Source of the DNA: Citrus sinensis
Taxonomy: Eukaryota; Streptophyta; Magnoliopsida; Sapindales; Rutaceae
Assembly (NCBI RefSeq): GCF_022201045.2
Contig: NC_068558.1
Location: forward strand, 1,302,001-1,366,000
Reading direction: 5' to 3'
DNA: 64,000 bases
A program made the position numbers and the translations under genes. The notes under the pieces were generated by a model. That model did no database searches. It was not told where the DNA came from and saw nothing but the letters and a program-made list of their open reading frames with translations. Every line of letters begins with the position of its first letter. Position 1 is the stretch's first letter. Below, piece by piece: positions 26,701 through 38,818 of this stretch.

Positions 26701-28160
26701 GCTCTAATTGGCCTCAGATTAATGTAGTGTTATAGCATAAACCTGTGTGGCTGTGTGACCTAAGATGGTCAGTTACATGACTGGATGGAGGTGGAGAAAT
26801 GCTCTAATTGGTCTCAGATTAACATAGTGTTATAGCATAACCTGTGTCACCTAAGACGGTCACTTACATGAGTATGGTCATGCCTTCATCTTGTACTAGT
26901 ACCCTGCTCATGATGACTTGTCTTTGAGTCCATCATTTGTTGTTTCTGTTAGGCTGTTAGCTAAATGCATCTTACTGTTTGTCGGCTAGGTGCATATTAA
27001 TAAAGATATATACTGTAGTTGTCGATTAGTCTTGATTGAAACTAATATTCTATTTTAATCCAGGTAGTGCTTGCATGGCTCTGACATTTGTATCGACATT
27101 GTTGACATCTTTGGTCATCTACTTTGTATGGAATCAGAGTCTCTTTTTAGCCCTTCTGTATGTGCTATTCTTTGGATCAATTGAAATCATCTACCTCTCG
27201 TCCGCTTGTATGAAAATCCCCAATGGTGGATGGGTTGCTCTGATGTTCACTACCGTCTTTCTGGCTATTATGTATGTGTGGCATTACGGCAGCAGGAAGA
27301 GGTATTTATATGATTTGCATAATAAAGTACCCATGAAATGGATCCTTGCACAAGGTTCAAGTCTTGGGATTGTAAGGGTCCCTGGGATCGGCCTCCTCTT
27401 CACTGAGTTGGCAAATGGAGTCCCACCCACATTCACTCATTTCTTAACCAACCTACCTGCATTTTACCAAGTGGTTGTATTTATCTGTGTGAAGACTGTT
27501 CCTCTTCCTTATGTCCATCATAAAGAGCGGTATCTCATTGGACGGATTGGTCCCAAATCATACCGTATGTACCGCTGCATTGTCCGGAATGGCTACAAGG
27601 ATGTCCCGAACAGTGGAGATGATTTTGAAAATGACATTGTCATGAGCATAGCAGAATTTATCCAAATGGAAGCAGAAGGGTTCACAAATCTGGATGCTCC
27701 TGTGGATGGCTGGCTAGCAGTTGTTAGGACATCTGAGAAGTTTGGGAAAAGATTGGCAAGGTCAGAATCTGATAGTAAAGAAGAAAGCTGCAGTTCAAGT
27801 TTTCCAATAACTGGTAGTTGCAGCAAATCACCTGCTTTGCAGAAGTTGCAGTCCATGTATGAGCAGGAGTCACCTGACCTCAACTATAGACCCCGTGTTC
27901 AGTTCAAGTTGACGGATACAAAATTCAAAGATCTGAGAGTTAAGGAAGAGCTCTTGCAGCTTTTAGAAGCTAAATGTGCTGGTGTCTCGTATATAATAGG
28001 GCATTCTCGGATAAAGGCAAAATGGAACGCACCATTCTTGAAGAGGTTTGTGATTAATGTGGCATACTCTTTCTTGCGTAAAAATAGCCGGTCCCCTGCC
28101 GTGTTCTTGAACATACCTCATATTTGTTTGATTGAGGTGGGTATAAACTATTATTTGTAG
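23752..28160 (+). CDS. KT/HAK/KUP-family potassium transporter
   Basis: Nine coding exons close in phase: 23752-23754, 23830-24073, 24181-24429, 24537-24587, 24908-25168, 25257-25309, 25533-25647, 26211-26465 and 27064-28160, giving 775 aa. The first coding exon would be the ATG alone (ATG|GTGGGT), because no ATG exists in frame in the next exon; this start is the weakest part of the model. Family hallmarks are [66 protein letters not shown] and the C-terminal [16 protein letters not shown]. Many hydrophobic segments and a long cytosolic tail are visible. These proteins move K+ across plasma or vacuolar membranes. It resembles KUP3/KT4-type group II members. The usual GVVYGD and GDG-LTP motifs read GIVFSD and FSIGVLTP here. 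Confidence 0.9.
25832..25853. repeat. (AC)n microsatellite in the potassium transporter gene
   Basis: A pure AC run of about 22 bases lies in the intron between 25648 and 26210. Confidence 0.85.
26678..26870 (+). repeat. Two-copy tandem duplication in the last intron of the K+ transporter
   Basis: Copy 1 (about 26678-26777) and copy 2 (about 26778-26870) both begin TGACTGGATGGAGGTG and share CTCTAATTGG-CTCAGATTAA and AGTGTTATAGCATAA. The second copy lacks a short GTGTGGCT-like segment. It lies inside the intron 26466-27063 and has no coding role. Confidence 0.8.
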
Positions 28161-30544
28161 TTCACTCTCTTGGTTTTAGAGTTGAGAGTGTATCTTTGGT
28201 TATACGGACATTCTTCTTCTTTCTTTTTTATTTTTTTTCCTTTTTCACTGTATTTCGGCTGCTTCTACAATCTTGGCATAACACTGAGCTGAAGGGTGAC
28301 ATTTGAGATAAATTGATTCTGTTGTGGTTCTGGCTCTGTGCTGGGTTTTGCCAAATTTGTCCAGTCTAGTCTAATATCAAGTCTGATTCTGGATGAATCT
28401 GCAATTTTGAAGCCACAGAATTTTAGTTATTCTCAGTATCTTGTTACGCAAACCAGTATGAAGATGCAATTTTGATTAATTTTGTTCATTTCCATTTGTC
28501 CAATAGCTTTTGAAAAACGCATGAATAATGACAAATAGTACAGCACTTAAAGTTAATCGATGAGAGCTGATTAAAGAAATTGAAAAAGCAAATACATTAT
28601 AAAAGAACAGAAGAGAATAGAAGACCAGAAAAGAACAGTAGAGCAAAAGAGAACAAAATAAAAAAATTTAACACTAAAAACGGCCGGCAGATTCTTAACT
28701 CTGAAAAAAGACTATAACTTCTTCTAAACACACTAAAATTTGAAGACCAACAAGAGGAATAATGCCAATTGAAAGTAACTGCTCAGACTCCTTCTAGCAA
28801 ACTTCTACATACGGTTCAAGCAGGCATAACCATTTTTGCCACAGCAAGAAGCCTATCCAATATAGTTTTTTTTTTTTTATCATCACTCAGACATTCATTC
28901 ACTGACGCATACGTAACTAAGCTATAATTAATAAATCAAGTAACTCAAGTCCTGTTTAGTATTAAAATGTTATAGTTTTTAAACTATAACTACTGGCCTA
29001 CAATTTTTAAATTATAACTGTTGTACTTATAATTAATGAGTCAAGTAACTTAGGTATTGTTTATTATTAAGGTGCTATAATTTTTAAATTACAACTATAG
29101 TACAAGAGAAAAACAAATGTATCTATGAATTAAAACTAATAATATGTAATAAATAGAACATCTTAATAATTTTAACAAAATAATAAATATATTATAAGTT
29201 TTTCATTGTATAAAATGGTGAATCAAATCAATTTATCTTTCAAGCCACATCAGATGATGTTTACTAAATACTTTAATACCATAACTTTTAGGTTATAACT
29301 ATTCAAACTCAATATCAAATAGGGTCCAAGTCCATTTGACCACAAATCTCAATGAAATATATCAACTATGAGGGACAAGAACTCAGCATTAAGACTAGTT
29401 TTTGCTGAACATTTAATAAATCATCATTAAAAAAAGATTGAAAAATAAATATAAAATGTAAATCTTGATCATTCATTTTGTGTTCAGCAACAACTCATAT
29501 AATTCTATAATGAGGTCACTTCTATAAAGGAACTCTTGCTTTAAAATGGTTATAACCAAATTAAAACTTTAAAAAGACACAAATTCTAATGTACTATAGA
29601 ACATAACACACTATATTAAAGTGTATGTATTTGTTTGTGTGTGCTTTTTTATTATTATCTTTTAGTTTGTCACTTACTTTAATAAATTAAACAATTTCTC
29701 AAGCTCTAATTATATACCCCATTATAGTCATGATGCTATGATTAACTATGTCAATTACTACGAGGAGATTATAACTTAATAGTGCTGTGATTACAAAAAT
29801 TATTAGCTTGAGTTAGTTATTTTGAATTCAAGCGATATAGGGGTAAAAATCTAAACATTTGCACTCTCTACAATACTTTTCTCTCAATATAATTCCTACA
29901 ATTTTATAGAATTATTTGATAACTCTAAAAATTAAATCATTATCCCAAGCAGGTTTAGAAAAATATTTTATTTCATCTTAAACCTTTAATGTAACATCAC
30001 ATGTATTTTTTCTACATATAAATAATTATTATTATATAGAGGTAAATTTTACAAAATGATATCTAAAAAAGAAAAAGATATAACTTACTATAAGGTAGAG
30101 TTTATTTTTATTTGTAAGCCGACCGGAATTAAAGTCATAATTTTTTAATGACTATATAAAAATTATTTCTATATCGAAATTCACTATAAAGATGTTTTAT
30201 AATGTTTGAGAATAACAAAACTCAAGTAACGACAAAAGGGTATCCACGTTTCCAAACACGCCCCTAAATTTTTCTTTTCTCTCAATCACGAAAAAGAAAA
30301 AGAAAAAGAAAATAATTGTAGAAGCTGGAGAAAGAAAGCAAGCTCATCTCGGCATCTCAACTGAAAAATAACAACCACCACCTTTGCCCTTTTCAACTAA
30401 CTTCCAGATATTTAGAATATATACTTTTATGGGCTTGCGTTGGGTTCAATTTTCATATCCAATTGATTGACTCCAACTTTAGAATTAAATTCCTCCGATG
30501 CAAACAATAAAAGGAACGATTAGGGTTTTCGATAGCGGGACTCA
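28161..30544. other. AT-rich intergenic region before the CPBP protease gene
   Basis: The first few hundred bases are the transporter's 3' UTR and flank. A MITE-like segment lies at about 28948-29327. The last ~300 bases before 30545 are the presumed promoter of the protease gene. No coding region is supported. Confidence 0.5.
28948..29327. mobile_element. Possible small MITE with weak inverted ends
   Basis: The left end AGTCCTGTTTAGTATTAAAA and the right end, read backwards, GGACCCTATTTGATATTGAG are imperfect inverted repeats. The interior is AT-rich and repeats TATAATTTTTAAATTA-type words. No clean TSD could be fixed, so class and exact borders are uncertain. Confidence 0.35.
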
Positions 30545-32541
30545 ATGTTGAGCTCTTGCTCTCATTCTCTCTCTCACCGTCCAATTGTCTTGCCCTCCGT
30601 TTCTAAACTTAGGGTTTCTAGTCGACCCAGTTCCTCTTCTCTCAGCAGGACTTCTCGGATCTTTGATTCCACTCTCAAGCTCACCAGAAATGTAAGTATT
30701 TGTTTTGTAATAATGATTCTGTTAGAGTACAAGTACTGGAAATTAATTACTTAATAAAGTAGTTTTTCATTGATTTTTTGTTAATTTAATTTGGTTTGGT
30801 TTGTAGAAGTGGAAAATTTCATGCTTTAGACACGAGGAAATATCACCGGAGAACTCAAAGCCTGAATCTATAGAGCATTTCGTGCAAGATGAATTGGTCA
30901 AGCCTGAAATTGATCAGTCAAACTCCATTAAAAGAGATTGGGCTACAACACTTCGAGAGGTAATTCTAATGATTTCCTTTACTTGTCTCGAGATTCAGGT
31001 GATTGCAGACGATGTAACTAGTATGTACGTTCCTCCACATGTCAGCATATTGAATGTATACTGTTGGTGTTCACTGTCAAGAATTATTTTTATCAGTATG
31101 TGTAGAACTTGATACACTAAGACATCATTATTATTATTGTTAAAATATCTTGTATATACTGTTCTATGTGGACATGTCAGCTCTTTGTTGTATGGGTTTA
31201 TGCTCAGTGAACTTGTTTGCTTGTTGGAATTTTTGAGGAGTTGGTCTTGCAAGCATGATAAGTAGTTTTTCACCACAAAAAGTTGTGACACATCAATATC
31301 CTATTAGATGGCTGTTACACACTCTTCATAGCATTAAAAACCATCTTCATTTCAAACCTAGTGGTTGGGTTCAATAATTTTTTTATTAAGTTCATCCCAA
31401 GAAGGATATAGAAAAATAAAAGTGTATGATTTTTATTTCAGGCTGCAGATGGAGTCTTGCGAGCAATTGGGAGCCGGTGGACTGTACCGTGGACAGCAGA
31501 GACCATATTGCAAGTGAGTTTGTTTAACTCTTCTACATCAGTATTGCATGGAATAATGTTATAGTCAGAAATTGCTAGCAGCCACTCTCACTTATCCGCT
31601 GGTGATCCTTCTTAAGTATTAAACTGGTATAAATATAATTGTGTAATGAATATCTATACTTGGATGCGCGGATTCCAGCACGTTCATCAGTTGCATGATC
31701 TGCTGAAATTATTTAAGAATAGGAACCAAGCAACCAATTGTGACAAGAAGAAATATTTTACCCTAATCATCAGTTTGAATTATTCAACCATAGCTTAAAT
31801 AGGTACTCGCTTATACCGCTGCTAAAAACTTTGAAGTCATAAAGCTGTGAATGAGTGCATGCTATGATGCAGGTTATGCTTCTGTGGGTTGCTGCATTCT
31901 GGTTTATAGGCTCTTGGGTGATTCCATTTGCGGCCCACGTAGCAGGTTTCAGTAAGGAATCTCTAACTTTTAGAGGACAGGCCTTATTTAGCCTTGTGAC
32001 TGATGTGACTGAAGGGCTTGCAGGAATTGCTATTCTACATCGATGCCTATCTCGATTTCACCCTCTTCCATCTGATTGGTTTAGGTTTAGCTTGAAGGGA
32101 AACTGGCAGCTTGATGTTGCATTAGGGTGCCTCATGTTTCCTCTGGTTAATCGACTCTCGCAATTCAACCTCAACCTATTGCCCCTTATGCCATCTGCAC
32201 CTGTCACCATCTCAAGTGTTGAACAATCAATAATGGCACGGGATCCTGTTGCAATGGCATTGTATGCAATTGTAGTTTCAGTCTGTGCTCCTGTGTGGGA
32301 GGAGATTGTCTTTCGGGGTTTCTTACTCCCTTCCTTGACCAAATACATGCCTGTATGGTGTGCAATACTGGTGAGTTCAGTTGCCTTTGCCCTAGCACAT
32401 TTCAATGTACAGAGAATGCTACCACTTATATTTCTTGGTGTGGTGATGGGTGTTGTGTTTGCAAGATCAAGGAATCTGTTGCCTTCTATGCTCTTGCATA
32501 GCCTCTGGAATGGCTTTGTTTTCTTAGATTTAATGAGGTAG
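30545..32541 (+). CDS. CPBP (CAAX/Abi-type) intramembrane metalloprotease, probably plastidial
   Basis: Four exons close in phase: 30545-30691, 30807-30959, 31442-31513 and 31873-32541, giving 346 aa. The N-terminus is rich in Ser and Arg with almost no acidic residues, as in chloroplast transit peptides. The C-terminal half has several membrane segments and the family motifs: WEEIVFR (Glu267, Glu268, Arg272), AFALAH ending in His300, and HSLWN (His333, Asn337). These residues form the presumed metal-binding active site. Plant members of this family sit in plastid membranes and affect chloroplast development; the substrate of this one is unknown. Neighbouring genes give no functional hint. 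Confidence 0.88.
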
Positions 32542-35407
32542 CTTCTAGTCTTGTAACTTGTAGTTCAGTGCTTCGTTGATCCAATTTTGGCAATGTGGGG
32601 ACTCTGGCCAATTCTGTGGGCTCTTCTTCTAAGGGCAACAGGCACATGCCCCCTTGCAAGAGCTGCAGCAGCAGCATGCTTTGTTCGATTAACGTCCTCA
32701 AGATTGTTTATAGGTCCACCCATTGAAAGCAAGACATATCATCAGTTTACACTGACATTTATTAATCCTGTAATGTTATGAGCATCAGTGCATTATATTC
32801 TTCATGCCATGATTATATCAGAAGCTGGAATACAAAAAGAAAATGGGCATGGAATCTTTTCTTCCTTTTTTTCTTTTTTCCATTTTTCTATTTTCTTGCT
32901 GAAATAGATTTTGATGCCAGCGTTTCAGAGCTCTGAAAAACTTTGTTCCAATACACTCGTCCAACAAATGATCGCACAAACTTTACCTCAATTTCAACCA
33001 AGAGGCCTTGTTTATAATAACGATCATTTAGTATTCAAAAATACATATGACTCTGATGAAAATTTTGATAAATTTTCTGGAAAAGAAAACAATTAATTTA
33101 TTAGAAAAATTCATTATTTATTAGTACACTTATATTCTTTTAAAATTACCCTTAATTCAATCTTTCCCAATAAATTGCTTATTTCGTCATGAACAAATTC
33201 TTTTGTTTTTAATTAATACTTCATTAATAGAAAAAAAAATGTACAACAAAACTGCAATTTATTTATTTTAGCACTGTGTTGTAGACGAAAAAGCTTGTGA
33301 TGAGGACCATGAAGCGTGATGCAACCGTACTCTCTCTGAGCTCGAGCTAATGAAACGACCACGTCTAATACCCACTTCTCTTGCAACAAATTGCTGAAAC
33401 GCTTGAGTGTTTTATTCAATCGGTTTATTTATTTATTTTTGAATTAACGCAAAGGACAAGAACAAGAAGAGAACAAATTATAATTAAAATGGAAAAAAAA
33501 AAAAACAACAACGAAGAAAAAAGCATGCGATCGTAAATGAACAATAGCAAGACCGAAACAATTTTGCATTTATATAAATTTTACAAACCTGAGGATGCGA
33601 GAAAATATGCAATTGTGAGAAACGTAACTATGAACAACTGCAAAGTAATCACATTTCTCTTTGTCAACTCGAGCTGTGTTTTCTCTCATTTCTGTTAATG
33701 GAGTAATTAAGGGTAGTTTTGGGATATTGTAGTGTCTTTACAAACAATGAATTCGTCTAATTAGTTAATAGGGTATTTTGAGAAGAAGGGTTTTATCAAG
33801 ACTTCAGAAAGGTGATAATACTTGAGAAACTCTCATAACTTGTGGGAGGGAATGCCCTACTCTTGACTCAGGTTTGATCTATATATAGCTTATTTATTTT
33901 TATGGGCTTGGGAGGGGATATTTGACTCCCTCAGTTTCGCACGCTAACTGTTGCTATTTAATTAATTATTTTTATCTTTAAAATTATTCTTATTAAAAAA
34001 TAAAAATAATTTCAAAAATCCTAACCATCTTCCACCAGCATTGTCACTATTTCAAGGCACCATTTTTTATCACTCATTCCAATTTTTTTTTTTATCATTC
34101 ATTCCAATTTCTTGATTTTTTTATCGAAATTATTCATTTCCTCTTTTCATTTGATATATTTTGATTTTAATACTATCATGTCAATCTTGCTAAAATTAAT
34201 CCAAATTAATAAGGGGTTTTGGCCAGCTGCTGCTGGAAAATTTGCTGGTAAGGTCAATCAATGATTAAAGACTAGTGGCGAAATGGCTTGAGAAGGTGAA
34301 AATAGTGGTGAAAGTTGGCTAGGGTTTTATTATTGTATTTTTTATTTTAATTATCTTTTATTGTTTAACAAGGATAAATTATAGAAATAAGCAAGATTAA
34401 ACAAAAAGTAGGTGCTAGTAAGAGAAATTGAAGGGGATCAAATATTACCATTCTTGTATCAAACCAAATGGGCTTAGGTTGGACCCTTTAGCTGTTACTA
34501 ATTTAATTTAAATAAAGAAAAAGAGTAAAGCTTTTAACACTCCTAAAAAAATCCTTATAATAGCTCTTGAATTCTATTTCCTAAAATACAATAATTTAAC
34601 TTATAAACTACTAACGCATAAATCAAAGCCAATCACCTTTTCGTTAAATCTCATTGTTAAAAAAAAAAGATACTAAAAATTTGACCACATAAGAAGATTC
34701 GTTTATTTCGAAAACAGGTTGTGAGAGAGTTTGATCTCCTTGAAATTATCATTGTTGAGAATGAAGAGTTCGGTAGTAAGAATTGACAAAATAATAATCC
34801 ATGAGAGGTCACGAGGGTTGTTATCAATGTAAACCCTTTGATACTTAAGTTAAAGAGTGATAGTGTCACGATAACAAATAAATAATAAGAGAGCAAGAGA
34901 AAAAGGCTTCAAATCCTAGTGTGTAAGGAAAGAAGCGTACTAAAGTGAGCCATCGCCAATTGATAGGGAGGACCCATATTCTTTCCTAGACATATAGTCA
35001 GGTCTTGGCGCAAGTGGAGTTGAATTGACCCCACCAACCCCAACCAACCTTAGAATGTTATAGATTTAGTAAACATAAAAATATAGTCAAGAATATGTAC
35101 TACTTTACAAAGCCAATTCTCAGGTGTAAGAAAATAACTCAACCAACACCAATGCCATTGGCCGGAAACAGTGCCCATTCTCATGCCTAAAGCCGAAATT
35201 ACCGCCCTCGGATAAACCAAAGGGGCTCACTATTTATAGGTATGGTATGAAAGGAATCAAACTTCTTTCATAGGAGGAGTAGAAAGGGGCCCCAACACTT
35301 CAACTAGAAGGGCGATCATTTGGTTCACCAAACCTCGATCCAGCGTTACACATTCTCCAGGTTTGAAGGAATACAGTGCCCAACTACTAAATCCTCCCAG
35401 CATTACA
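32542..35407. other. 3' flank of the protease gene and unclassified repeat-like DNA
   Basis: The first ~350 bases are the protease 3' UTR. From about 33400 to 35400 the sequence is repeat-like without defined ends. A word near 34870-34900 (ACGATAACAAATAAATAATA) recurs near 40772-40792, suggesting remnants of one dispersed element. No gene is supported. Confidence 0.45.
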
Positions 35408-35412
35408 TTATT

Positions 35413-35866
35413 TGTGAAAAGAGGCAAGCTGGCATTGCCCTTCTAGATGGGGTGCCAGCCATTATCAACATTCAAATCTTTGAATGAAGAGAAAAAAAAA
35501 AGAGGAAAAACTGCAAAATGAACAGTAGCCACTGGTGGCTATAAATAGAGGGGTTCATCCCTTCATTTAAATCATCCCCAAAATTTTTTTGCATTTAGAG
35601 GGAATTTGAGAGTTGAAGATAATTACTCTTAAATTGAGAGTTTTTGGTGTATTTGGGGCTTGGGTGAGAGAAAATTATTTCTAAGAGTGTGGTTGTAATA
35701 ATTTTTCACATTTTGACAACGCCCATGGTTTTTCTCCAGATTTAGAGTTTTCCACACAAATCTTGTGTTGTGGGATTGATATTATTCTCAATTTAATTTT
35801 TTCTATTAATTTGTTGCTTAATAAATTGCTTGGAGAGATCTTGGGAAGAAGCTGAATTTCCTAACA
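35413..35866 (+). repeat. 5' LTR of the gag-only Copia element
   Basis: A 454-bp repeat from TGTGAAAAGAGG to CTAACA. A TATAAATA box lies at 35540-35547. It matches the two halves of the 3' LTR around the hAT insertion, with scattered substitutions and small indels. Confidence 0.88.
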
Positions 35867-35867
35867 G

Positions 35868-35879
35868 TGGTATCAGAGC
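35868..35879 (+). other. Primer-binding site for initiator tRNA-Met
   Basis: TGGTATCAGAGC begins one base after the 5' LTR and is the standard complement of the plant initiator tRNA-Met 3' end used by Copia elements. Confidence 0.9.
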
Positions 35880-36062
35880 AATTGATTGAAGTTTTGGCGT
35901 CGGGGCGCTGTTCACGTATACGGCACTGCTCACGAATACATTACTGTTCATATATACGGTACTGTTCACGTGAAGCAATGAGAGTCAATCCAAATAGTTC
36001 GTGGTGAAGAGTAAAGGTTGATATGCAAAGCAAATATGTCATGATTGAAATTTTCAAGTCCG

Positions 36063-36866
36063 GTGAAATTTGAAATAAAAAAATTCGATGGGAGAATTAA
36101 CTTTGGCTTATGGAAAGTTTAAGTCAAGGATGTGTTAATTCAATATGGATTACACAAGGTATTGAAGGGAAAGCCATCCCCTGCTTCCAGTAGTGGCTCC
36201 AGAAAAGCTAGTATAAGTGATGAAGATTGAGAAACTTTTGATAATAGAGCTGGAAGTGTCATACGACTGTGTCTAACAAAGAATGTTCTTACAAATGTAA
36301 GAAAAATTCCTACAATGAAAGAGCTTTGGGGAAAGTTAGAAAAGTTGTATCAGACAAAGAGCATCTCAAATTGATTGTACCTGAAGGAGCGATTTCACAC
36401 ACTGCGAATGGCTGAAGGTACAAAAATTTCCGATCACCTCAGTGTTCTGAATGGTATTGTGTCAGAACTAGAAGCCATTGGAGTTAAAATTGAAGAAGGG
36501 GACAAGGCGCCTAGGTTACTATGGTCACTTCCAACTTCCTACAAATACTTGTTACCTACTTTGATATACAGGAAAGAAACAATATATCTTGAAGAAGTTA
36601 CTAGTACTTTACTCTCAGAAGAAAGAAGATTGAGTGGTGAAAGTACTAAAACTACAGATGTCTCGGCTTTGGCAGTTGTAGGGAATTGGAAGAAAGATAA
36701 ATCTAAAAAGAAAGAAGTCTGTTGGGGGTGTGGACAATCGTGGCACTTAAAAAGAGATTGTCATAGTAGAAATAGAGCAGGATCGGCAAGTGGCTCTAGA
36801 TCAGATACTGATAGTATTGCTAGTGGTAAGTCTCTCATCATCGTGGGAGACGACGATCCCTTGTAA
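36063..36866 (+). pseudogene. Broken Copia gag with zinc knuckle
   Basis: One continuous frame shows the gag (UBN2-type) pattern and ends in a CCHC zinc knuckle (Cys-x2-Cys-x4-His-x4-Cys) near 36718-36759, followed by a basic Ser/Arg tail. In-frame stops interrupt it at 36120-36122, 36228-36230 and 36372-36374. The frame is otherwise intact, so the gene failed by point changes, not deletions, within gag. Pol sequence that should follow is missing. Confidence 0.8.
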
Positions 36867-37419
36867 AATAGATGATGATGACATTCTCGTGGTATACTGC
36901 TAGTACCATGAAAGGGGATGTTTTACTACTAGCGGGTCTACAAGATTTGCACACAAGGCATAGTTGGCATTGATGCAGGGTGTGTAGTGGAATTTATGTC
37001 GATGGCTGATGAACTTCCAGAAAAGCCAACATGGAAGTTGCACCATAAATTTCAGCAGGATGTTTTGACATGTGTCGATATAAAATTCTTAAAATTGGTA
37101 ATTAATTCTAAGTGGTATACTCTTTTATGGTGGAGTATGATAATTTTCTATGGTAAGGATTATGATTAAGGTGAAAATAGTAAGGTTGATGTGGAGATTA
37201 ATTGGTTATCAATCAAATCTCTAAGTGGGAGAATGTGGAAAAAGGAAAGTTGGCACCGCCCTTCTAGATGGGGTGCCAGCCATTGTCAACATTCAAAGAT
37301 TTGAATGACATTCAAATCTTTGAATGAAAAGAAAAAAAAAAAGAGGAAAAGTTGCAAAATGAACAGTAGCCACAAGATGAACAGTAGCCACTGGTGGTTA
37401 TAAATAGAGGGGTTCATCC

Positions 37420-38000
37420 TAGGGATGGCAACTGGATCGCTCCATAATGGATATCCACAATATCCATCCAAAAAATTTTGGATCTTAAAATGGATATTTT
37501 AAAATTATATCCAGATGGATATGGATAATTATTTTTACCCAATGGATATCCGTTTAACCCAACACAAATTTAAAAAATTTTAATTTTATAAAATTAAAAA
37601 TAAAAAATATAATAAACAAACAATTGTAAAAATATTATATTAACTAGTGAAAAATTTAAATTCCTCTTATATTAAAAACTAAAATTTTCAAAATTACCCT
37701 TTAATTTTTTAACTTATTTAATACTATTAATAATTATTATTTTATTTTATTAATTTAATATTATAAATGGACTTCCACCGGAAAGTCGCTGGACCACCAC
37801 CGGACTTTACCGGACCACCGTCGGACCTAGCCGGAATGTCACCGGAATTACCGCCGGACCTCGCTGGAAGGTCGTCGGACTACTGTCGACTTCGCTGGAA
37901 GGTTGCCGAACCACCGTCGGCTTCGCCAGAAGGTCGCCAGACCTCCACCGGAATTCGCCGAAAAGTTGCCGGACCGCCGCCACCGACCACCAGACCGCCA

Positions 38001-38043
<43 letters not shown>

Positions 38044-38291
38044 ATATATATATATATATTACTAATATAAATAGTTTAATAGCCAAATTTGATATTAAAA
38101 TTTTAACTATTTTATATTATTATTTTTATATAATAAAAATAAAATATCCATGGATCTCCATAGCTATATGGATAAAATCCATATCCATGTCCAATATTAA
38201 ATACTAGATATGGATATATCCATTATGGATAATTATGGATTTGTGTTTTGATAGATATTATCCATCCATAATTGGATATTTGTCATCCCTA
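37420..38291. mobile_element. Non-autonomous hAT element inside the Copia 3' LTR
   Basis: The 872-bp element has ends TAGGGATGGCAA and TTGTCATCCCTA, inverted copies resembling the Ac-type terminus. It is flanked by a perfect 8-bp TSD, GTTCATCC, at 37412-37419 and 38292-38299. Both subterminal regions contain many copies of short GGATAT/ATCCAT words in both orientations, as expected for hAT transposase binding. The core has a GC-rich CCGGA-type repeat (about 37767-38000) and a (TTA)n run (about 38003-38041). No transposase is encoded. The insertion lies just downstream of the LTR TATA box (37399-37406). Confidence 0.9.
38003..38041. repeat. (TTA)n microsatellite within the hAT element
   Basis: A run of TTA triplets followed by a short (TA)n run. 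Confidence 0.85.
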
Positions 38292-38818
38292 GTTCATCCC
38301 TCCATTTAAATTATCCCCAAAATATTCATTTCTTCTTGCATTTAGAGGGAATTTGAAAGTTGAAGATAATTACTTTTAAATTGAGAGTTTTGAGTGTATT
38401 TGGGGCTTGGGTGAGAGAAATTATTTTTGAGAGTGTGGTTGTAATAATTTTTCACATAATGAATATTTTTCTCTGGTTGTCTTTTTGACAACGGCCGTTG
38501 TTTTTCTTCGGATTTAGAGTTTTTCACATAAATCTTATGTTGTGAGATTGATATTATTCTCAATTTAATTTTTTCTATTAATTTGTTGCTTGATAAATTA
38601 CTTAGAGAGATCTTGGAAGGAAGCTCAATTTTCTAACATTATTGGAGTGGAGCTATTTCTTTAGTGATAAGCAACTCTCGTATTATGTATTTTGTGTCGC
38701 TACGCCCTTGAACTGGGCAAAAGCTTAGAATTGGTAATCAAATCTCTTTCTTGCTGGACGGAGACAAATCTATTTCTTGCTACTCGAAGACAAAGAGATC
38801 GAAAGTGTGCAATACGGT

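Larger units (their letters stand above)
35413..38638 (+). mobile_element. Defective Copia-type LTR retrotransposon, gag only, split by a hAT insertion
   Basis: The element is bounded by a 5-bp TSD, TTATT, at 35408-35412 and 38639-38643. The 5' LTR is 35413-35866 and the 3' LTR is 37234-38638. Both start TGTG and end CTAACA. A primer site complementary to initiator tRNA-Met follows the 5' LTR. The internal part (35867-37233) encodes only a broken gag with a zinc knuckle; protease, integrase and reverse transcriptase are absent, so it could move only with help from another element. The 3' LTR carries an 872-bp hAT insertion and small duplications. LTR divergence indicates an old insertion. Confidence 0.88.
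37234..38638 (+). repeat. 3' LTR of the gag-only Copia element, interrupted
   Basis: It starts TGTGGAAAAAGG after a purine-rich tract and ends CTAACA. The 872-bp hAT element plus its 8-bp TSD interrupts it at 37420-38299, leaving about 525 bp of LTR. It also has a palindromic duplication at 37290-37326 and a short duplication around GAACAGTAGCCA that the 5' LTR lacks. Confidence 0.85.

Noticed and set aside
37767-38207. A 146-residue proline-rich protein gene
   Set aside because: It lies wholly in a hAT element, is built of short repeats and runs into a (TTA)n tract read as poly-Tyr.
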